NCBI GenBank assembly: GCA_027924645.1
Contig: BSBN01000293.1
Coordinates: 10,502,501-10,566,500 of the forward strand
DNA from: Cunninghamia lanceolata
Taxonomy: Eukaryota > Streptophyta > Pinopsida > Cupressales > Cupressaceae
Direction: 5' to 3'
DNA length: 64,000 nucleotides
The position numbers and the translations under genes are program-made. The notes under the pieces were generated by a model that was not told where the DNA came from, searched no databases, and worked only from the letters and a program-made list of their open reading frames with translations. Within the stretch, counting starts at the first letter, position 1. Every line of letters starts with the position of its first letter. Below, in pieces: positions 57,698 through 64,000 of the stretch.

Positions 57698-60600
57698 ATG
57701 TCTTTGAAATCTACATGTTTGGGAGACGAACATGGCCCTGGTCTCACTTACTCTCACTTAGAATTTGGAGATACTGCATTAGTTCAATATGATTTAGAGG
57801 AATTCATAGGAAGAACTAGAAACCCTGTTCAAACCCCCACAATGAAGAAAATTGTAGATAGTGGTTTAGTTGAAGCCACAGCCTTTCCTCAGGCTATATT
57901 CTGCCCAGAGTTAGTTCAAGAGTGTATGAACAGATACAATCCCCAACACAAGTGCGTCAGAAAAGAAGACGGGGATGTGTTATTCCATGTTGACAGACAA
58001 ACCCTCATGTCTGTGATGAAGATACCGCCTAAGGAGGCGTATTCCAGTCTTGACATTACTACCTCCAATGGGTATTTCTCAGAAAAGAGACCAACTTACA
58101 AAAGTGTAATAGCAAGGAACTGGCTGCTAAAATTTCAAAAGGGCGGTTCTAGGCTACCCAGGCCCCTTACTAGAGATCATTTGATACAGGAAGTAAGGGA
58201 TATTGTGGTGTTGTTGCATAGACTGAGAGACAATCAGCATGCCTATTACTGGGAGGACTGGATGTACTTTTTCATACAAGTCATCCTTTAAGGCGAACAA
58301 TATTTGGATTGGGCTGAGATAGTGGCCGACTGTCTACATCAGAGTTTAAATAATCATCTAGGTAACAGGGATTTCTATATGTCTTCATATCTGTTCTACT
58401 GTTTAGCATCCACAAGAGATTGGTTTGACCCGCCTCATGAGCCTTTAGATGAGAACAGTAAAATTTACGAATATTATTCACAGTTGCAAAGAAAAAATTG
58501 TTATGAAAATTATAAAAGGATTAATGATGTCTTCACTAGAAAGATGACCTATGAACTGGCAGGCAACCCGGGTAAGAGAATGACCAATGAAGCAATGCAA
58601 CTGATCAGTATCTACGGTAGCTTTTTCATCCAATTTTTTGAGTTTACTTATATCAGAGTTGGAGGATTTGATGGTGAACCTGCGAAGTTGCCTAGGTATG
58701 TGTTTGATCGTTTTGTATTGATGGAGGTATGTCGGCAATTGGCACATGTTGATAAGAAATTCCCATCAAAAAGGGGTTGTGGTATCGCTTTTCCTATTGA
58801 ACTTGGGCATTATTCATGCCATTCAAAGTCTGATGCCTTGAATCTGGAGGTGAACCTTAAAAGGTTCAATTTTTAATTCTTCACTGCTAGGGCACAATTC
58901 GATAGTAAACAGTTTGTCAAAGATAACCTGGATTCTGGAACACGGCACTCACACCTTCCTAAGCTGGAAGATTATTGGGAAGACTGTCCAGATGAATTTG
59001 AGGTTAGGAGAAGGTTGTGGTGTAGACTTTCTTTGGGGCAGATAATTACCCTTAATTTAAACATGGATGTTTCTGGAATTTTTAATGATGATGAACAAGT
59101 GGTTGATCCACAATTTGAGAAGGTAGAACACTTACCCATTCCAGAGGTGGACTGGAGCAAGAAAGAGGAAGACAGAATTGAAATTAAAACCCTTCCTGTG
59201 ATAAGGAGGACTGAGAAATGGTTGAGAGAAAAGAGACAGGAAGGGCTTCAGAGTAAAACTGTCCAACAATTCTCTTCAATGGTTGCATCATCGCTTCCCA
59301 TGGACTCTTCTAATCAACCCCTTGCTATCTGTGGTGCAGGTGCATCCAAGCCATCGACTGAGAAAAGCCCTGTCTCCAAGAGATCCAGAAGAGTCCTCAC
59401 AGATATTCTACCATCTCATGTTACCAGGTTGAGGACAAAAGGGAAAAGAAAGAAGCAGACTTCTGAAACAATAATTGTTGATTTAAATTCAAAGGAAGAA
59501 TCAGAAGAGCCTATGGGTGACAAAGAGGCAAGCCCAAATAGAACAGAGGTAGTTGACACTGGTTCACAGTTAGAGGCCTTTCTGGAGACCCCTAAGATGT
59601 TAATGATTTCAAATGAACCCTCTGATGGAGAGAAGGCCAGGAAGACAATCTCGGCCCCTGCACCGAAGTGGCTGGAGAGCTCCATATCTGACAAAAAGAA
59701 AGTGATTCCTTTTGTTCTCCCTTTAGAGGACATGGTAAGTAAATGTCTGGGGAAGACCCCCAAGTCCAAGAGACTCAAAACAACGTCCAGAATAAATATT
59801 GACCCAAACACTGGTAACTGGAGTGCAGAAATAGCTAAGCCAGTGACTGAGGAAGAGATTCAAGATCCTACAGTGCATGATTTCACTGTGGAGAGGGTAG
59901 ATCTCGGTACTGCCTCCAGAGCTGCAGATGTGCACCACCTTGAAGCTTCCACTAAGAGAATGGTCAGTCGAACAATGAAAGATGAGAAGGACAAAAGAGA
60001 GTTGAAACAAGCTCTGCGTTCAATGGCAGAGTACATTGAGGCCATTAACAATCCTAACCCACAGCTGATCTCATAGGTCTCCTTGTCTTTCGACCTGAAA
60101 TCACCTATCAATCAAAAAATGTTAGATCAAGTTCATAGAAGCAAAATGGTCTCAAAAACATTTGATAACTGGTTGGACAACATAGAACAAAAAGGAACTG
60201 AATATATTCATGAACTCAAAAATATATATGATCTGACTGCTGCCACTATTGAAGATCTTAAAGCACAGGTTGTTGTTTGGGCAAAAGACGAAGGTAAGTG
60301 GACAAGTGTAATAAACCAAATAGAGGAAGTTCAGAAATATGGGCTAGAGAAGTTTTTGGTAGAAAAGAACTTGACTGGTGTGGACGAGGATTTGTTATAT
60401 GTGAACAAGAAGAATATTGAATGGAGGAACTCCATATCTCGACAAGGACGCTTTGAGCTCACAGAGCTAATTAAGGAGATAACGGAATTCACCCAATCAC
60501 TACAAAATGATTTGCAATGTATCGAGGTTAAATACTTAAAAGATGATGGAAAGCCTATGGAAGATGTTGAAGCAGTGGTTCAATCTTTTAGAGATAAAAT

Positions 60601-60889
60601 CAACTTTGTTAAAGAAAATGATAATATTTTGATTGAGGATTTCTCCAGGGTTTCTAAAATTGAGTCACTGCTCTATCTCTGTATTGATGCACTCCCAGAA
60701 CACAGGGCAAGGTTTGGGAAAATGCGAAGGGAAAAGGAAGTTTGGAAATCAAGAATGAAGCATATAGGTATACCAAACTTCCCTAAAATTTAGGAGTTCG
60801 TTGCTGCCTTTCAGGAGTGGAATACCCAACATGCTTCCCAGGCTACCGATAGCAAATCAGGAGATGCTGATCCGTCGCTCCAGTCATAA
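57698..60889 (+). pseudogene. E extra ORF, homologue of Tat ORF1 (1064 codons)
   Basis: One frame from ATG 57698 to TAA 60887 with four internal stops (58289, 58874, 60074, 60791), each explainable from CAA or CAG. It aligns along the N-half with Tat ORF1: RYNPQHKCV against NYNPQTRQVV, WEDWMYFF against FRDWMYRI, DFYMSSYLFYCLAS against AFYMSSYIVYSCAY, FTYIRVGGFDG..PAKLPRY against FSYIRVEGFEG..PLMLPRY, and LEDYWEDCPDE against LEDFWADCEDE. The middle (about 59340-59560) is Ser/Lys/Glu-rich with KRSRR and KGKRKK basic runs. The C-third (60083-60790) is helical with coiled-coil character. A good 5' splice site (AAG|GTGAGT) lies at about 57586, 110 bp upstream. Function is unknown. Confidence 0.74.
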
Positions 60890-61647
60890 CCTCATTGGCT
60901 CGTTCTCTTTCAGTTCCTTTATTTATGTTATTTCCAGTAATCTTAATCTTTTATAATCAATTGTTAAAAACTAAATCCCGTACGGGTTAGAGTTATGTTA
61001 ACTCTAGGTTTAATTTGCTTAAGGACATAGTTAAGGCATTCATATTTATATGTTTTTTATATTTTGAAAAGGGGGAGGGTTTTTAAAACAAAGAAAAGAG
61101 AAAGAAAGTTTTTGGGGCTGAACAGTTGATATTTTACATTACGTGATAATTGTCTGGATAATTTTCATCTGTGAATGAGAAGAAGAAACAATTACTGCCT
61201 ATTTTAGATCTGTGCGTCTGAATGTGTGGAATTAGATTTTCTGTGTAAAATCTCCTTTCATCTGGTAATTGCTCTTTATTTGGACAATTTGTCATATGTG
61301 TTTTGTTCTTTATTGGTTCAGCAAGTTTGTATGAATGAATTCATGTATTTAAACGTATCAAAGTAGAATCTGTGCATTTTATCCTGTTACTGTATAAATT
61401 TATCGCGTTCATGACATGGTTATGTATGAATGTTAGTCTGCCTTAAGCATTTTCTGGTTAAAAATGCATTTGGTTAGTTGAATAGGTTAAATTCACTGAA
61501 AATCTTAAAGGGAGGTGTACCTAAATTCAGAGGGGAACTAATTTAAAAGGTTCACCCATTTGTTGTTTAACTCATTTGTTCTTTAAAAGAGGGGTATAGA
61601 GTCAGAATAAATTATTTTCAGAATAAGGACAAATCTGTTAGCCAACA
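60890..61647 (+). repeat. E LTR end or full short LTR
   Basis: A purine run GAAAAGGGGGAGGG (about 61065-61078) could be a polypurine tract. TATAAAT near 61393 is a TATA candidate, and the CA at 61646-61647 lies five bases before the primer site. The 5' TG boundary could not be fixed. TGAACAGTTG near 61120 is one possibility. Confidence 0.45.
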
Positions 61648-61652
61648 ATTTT

Positions 61653-61671
61653 TGGCGACTCTACTGGGGAT
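61653..61671 (+). other. E primer-binding site, arginine-tRNA type
   Basis: TGGCGACTCTACTGGGGAT lies just after the LTR end. It closely resembles the TGGCGACTC(C)ACTGGGGA site that I recall for Tat/Ogre elements, where it pairs with an arginine tRNA. Confidence 0.75.
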
Positions 61672-61721
61672 TAGAAATACAATCATTAATTAAAGATTGG
61701 TCACCTAAATATGAAACAACA

Positions 61722-64000
61722 ATGGTGCTTCCGCACGAAAACATAATTCCTGTTCTCCAACCCAACCTTGGATTTCAAGACAAGCAGGAAGACATTATTG
61801 GCTAGTTGAATACCCTTGCTTGGCGTACTCGTCGGAATAGTGAAGATTACAGAAGAGCAAGCAGAGTATTAGAACAAGAAGAGGAATTGGCCGATAACCT
61901 GAGATTGTTGTTACTCAGGCAGAGAAGAAGACAGGCATGAAACGCAGCAAGAAACCAAGTCCTTGAAGCACAAAGAAATCAAGAACAGCAAAGAAATCAA
62001 TAACTGCCCATCCAGTTTCGATATTTTAAGCTGGATTCCAAACCGTATACCAAGTCTTCGAGAAGAGAGGGAGTTGAGGACCCCACCTTTCAAGCACTGC
62101 AAAATCTTAATTTTCCTTATATCCCTACTCGTGCAAGAAGAGCTAGAAGTAGACCCCCTAGCCCTCCCAAACCTACTACTTCCCCTGTCTTTCAAGCTTT
62201 AACCCTTTCAGGCACTGTTATCCCCTTAGCTATAAGTTTTCTACCAATGGCTCAACCTTGGGGAGCTGCCATAGGGCCTCTGAACCTAGGGGCCAACCTG
62301 AATCCATTACCTAGAAATATAAGAGAAAATTTGCCCAGGTTCAATGGAGACAGTAAAACATCACCAGAAGAACATTTGTGTGCCTTTGTAGCAGCGTGTA
62401 GTGTGTTAGGTGTACAACACCAAGATGTCACCATAAGGCTCTTTGTGCAGACTTTGACTGACACTGCGGCACAATGGTTTTACCACCTGACTGATTCCTC
62501 AATTACAAATTGGAACGAGATGAAGACAACTTTTGAAAATAGGTTCAAAAGTGCAGAGGATGAACATTACCTCCTTGCACAGCTGACTCAGCTTAAGAAA
62601 GAGATTCATGAACCTATGAGGGAGTTCGTGGCTAAATTTAATAGAATTGTGAACAAAATCCCTGCTACTAAAAGACCGTCTGGCGAAAATCAAAAATGTT
62701 TCTTTATTAATTCTATGCCTCCTGATATTAGCTTCCATCTCAGAAGAGGTGTAACTGCTGATTTGCCAGCTGCACAAGCCTTAGCAGTTGGATTGGAGGA
62801 TGATCTCATTATGGCCGGTAAATGGAAGAGAGAGGTTCAGGTGCCAAATGCCCAGCCCTCATCATCTACGGACCCTATAGTGCAAAGGTTGGTGAATGAT
62901 ATGATTGCCTTAAAGAGGCAACTACCCAAAGTTGGTGCTCCCTTCCAACAACCCTATCAAGATATAAGCAGAAGGAATTTGAATCAACAAGCAAATACTG
63001 GTAGAGTCTTACCCCTGATGGCAGCACAGCCAAGACTGGCTATTGAACCTGCTCCTGGGAGAGGAAACATGTGTATTTTTCACTTAACTACCGACCATGA
63101 TGGAAACTCTTGCCCAGAAATGCTCTGGTATACTCAGATGACTGCTACTCAAGACATGCTAGGGGAAGCCACAAAAGAAGAAAGGAACTTCGAGGAACCT
63201 GGTGGCTCTGAGATACACTTCCTGGAATATGAATCTGAATCAAAAAGGGGAGGTGAAATATTGGTAACCCTTGAAGATCCTTCATGCGCTGTGCTCACTA
63301 GGAGTCAGAGGAATATGAAATCCTCTAATACTCAAGAAGTACCTGGCAAAGGTAAGGAGCCTTTAACTAGAACTCATGATGCTAATTTGAAGGCTCAGGA
63401 AAATAGATTGCTACATAGAAATGATCTAGATGCTTCTTTTGATATTGTAGATTTCTGTAGGTCTGCAAAAATTCAAATTTCTCCTATTGAGTACCTCAAG
63501 TTGAAACCTACTGAACTTGACAAATTAGTCAAACATGTTAAGGGTAGTCCTACACAAACTAAATTTGAGAATCAATTGGAGGTTGATACTGAATCCCCCA
63601 TTGCTAGATTATTTGCTTCCTCATCTGAGCCATCCTTGTCCGCCTCTAAAACAACTCCCAATTCATCCACCAATGCTCCTTATACTGATTTGAAACCTAA
63701 TCCTTTTTATGTGTCTCTGTTTATCAATGGCCATAAACTTAGTAACTGCATTATAGATTCAGGAGCCTCTAATAACATTATGCCTTCCTCTGTGGCTAAA
63801 GCCCTAGGATTATCACTCACAAAAACATTTGGAAGATGTTATTCTATGGATGGAAAACAGGTTTCCTTGCTTGGGCAGATTAAAGATGCACGAGTCGCAC
63901 TTGCAGCTTACCCTGACAAGAGGGTGAAATTGACTATTCTGGTAGCAGATATTTCTGCCAGTTATGGAATGCTTTTGAGCAGGACATTTTGCAAGGATTT
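61722..64000 (+). pseudogene. gag: E gag-protease, open at the right edge
   Basis: The frame from ATG 61722 continues to the window end. Three internal stops lie near the N terminus (TAG 61803, TGA 61938, TAA 62001). From 62004, and from the next ATG at 62247, it is uninterrupted for about 2 kb. The N-terminal segment is Arg/Gln-rich (LRQRRRQA). Residues about 203-330 are a retrotransposon Gag capsid domain (NLPRFNGDSKTSPEEHLCAF, AAQWFYHL, FFINSMPPDI). A C-x2-H-x4-DH-x4-C zinc-finger variant is at about 63069-63114. The aspartic protease active site CIIDSGASNNIMP is at about residue 678, with the catalytic Asp-Ser-Gly intact, and LVADISASYGMLLSRTF follows. RT and later domains should lie just beyond 64000. 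Confidence 0.85.

Larger units (their letters stand above)
56560..64000 (+). mobile_element. E: Ty3-like element with extra ORF, runs off the window
   Basis: The left boundary is not resolved; 56560 is where L1-like sequence seems to end. E has a repeat-rich upstream region (56640-57200), a large extra ORF (57698-60889), an LTR-like end CCAACA at 61647, an arginine-tRNA-type primer site at 61653, and gag-protease from 61722. The extra ORF lies before the primer site. So it is either within a very long 5' LTR or belongs to a preceding element whose 3' LTR is about 61085-61647. Confidence 0.65.

Overview
The window is plant nuclear DNA made almost entirely of nested LTR retrotransposons. I see no host gene, tRNA, rRNA, CRISPR array or bacterial feature. 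The AT-rich sequence, 1-1.5 kb LTRs, insertion inside insertion and decayed polyproteins fit a seed plant with a very large genome. The protein families suggest a gymnosperm, possibly a conifer, but that is inference only.

Layout, outermost first. L1 (+ strand) is an old pol-less Ty3/gypsy-like element. Its 5' LTR ends at 2239, and its reading frame is cut into 2418-3751, 45130-45460 and 53673-55858 by two later insertions. The first insertion is L2 (3752-45129, +), a related pol-less element with 1.27 kb LTRs. The second is D (45461-53672, -), another relative, with a perfect GTTCC target duplication that splits L1's zinc finger. L1, L2 and D share the start of their primer-binding site (TGGTGAACC), and L2 and D share 3' leader and polypurine sequence.

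L2 itself received three insertions. C1 (5098-12595, -) is a chimera: miniature-element (TRIM) LTRs outside, a copia-like interior and one copia LTR inside, all between TATTT repeats. A Ty1/copia element (14743-22515, -) has gag-PR-INT-RT-RNase H order and carries a complete 352 bp TRIM (18071-18422). A 20.1 kb Tat/Ogre-like Ty3 element (23674-43765, -) has a perfect GCTAG duplication, 1.03 kb LTRs about 2% apart, an extra ORF upstream of gag, then gag-protease-G-patch-RT-archaeal-type RNase H-integrase.

The right edge holds E (+): a 1064-codon extra ORF related to the Tat element's ORF1, then an LTR end, an arginine-tRNA-type primer site at 61653 and an open gag-protease frame that runs off the window.

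The main unexpected signals are: (1) large proteins of unknown function with a shared layout (globular N-half, charged low-complexity middle, coiled-coil C-half) in three elements (Tat ORF1, E ORF and C1 ORF); (2) the TRIM/copia chimera C1, whose junctions lie at the shared initiator-Met primer site; (3) a 527 bp inverted copy of flanking DNA inside C1; (4) a pol-less group whose protease-like domain lacks the catalytic Asp-Ser/Thr/Gly-Gly signature. Nearly all internal stops can be explained by C-to-T or G-to-A changes, as expected for methylated, silenced repeats.
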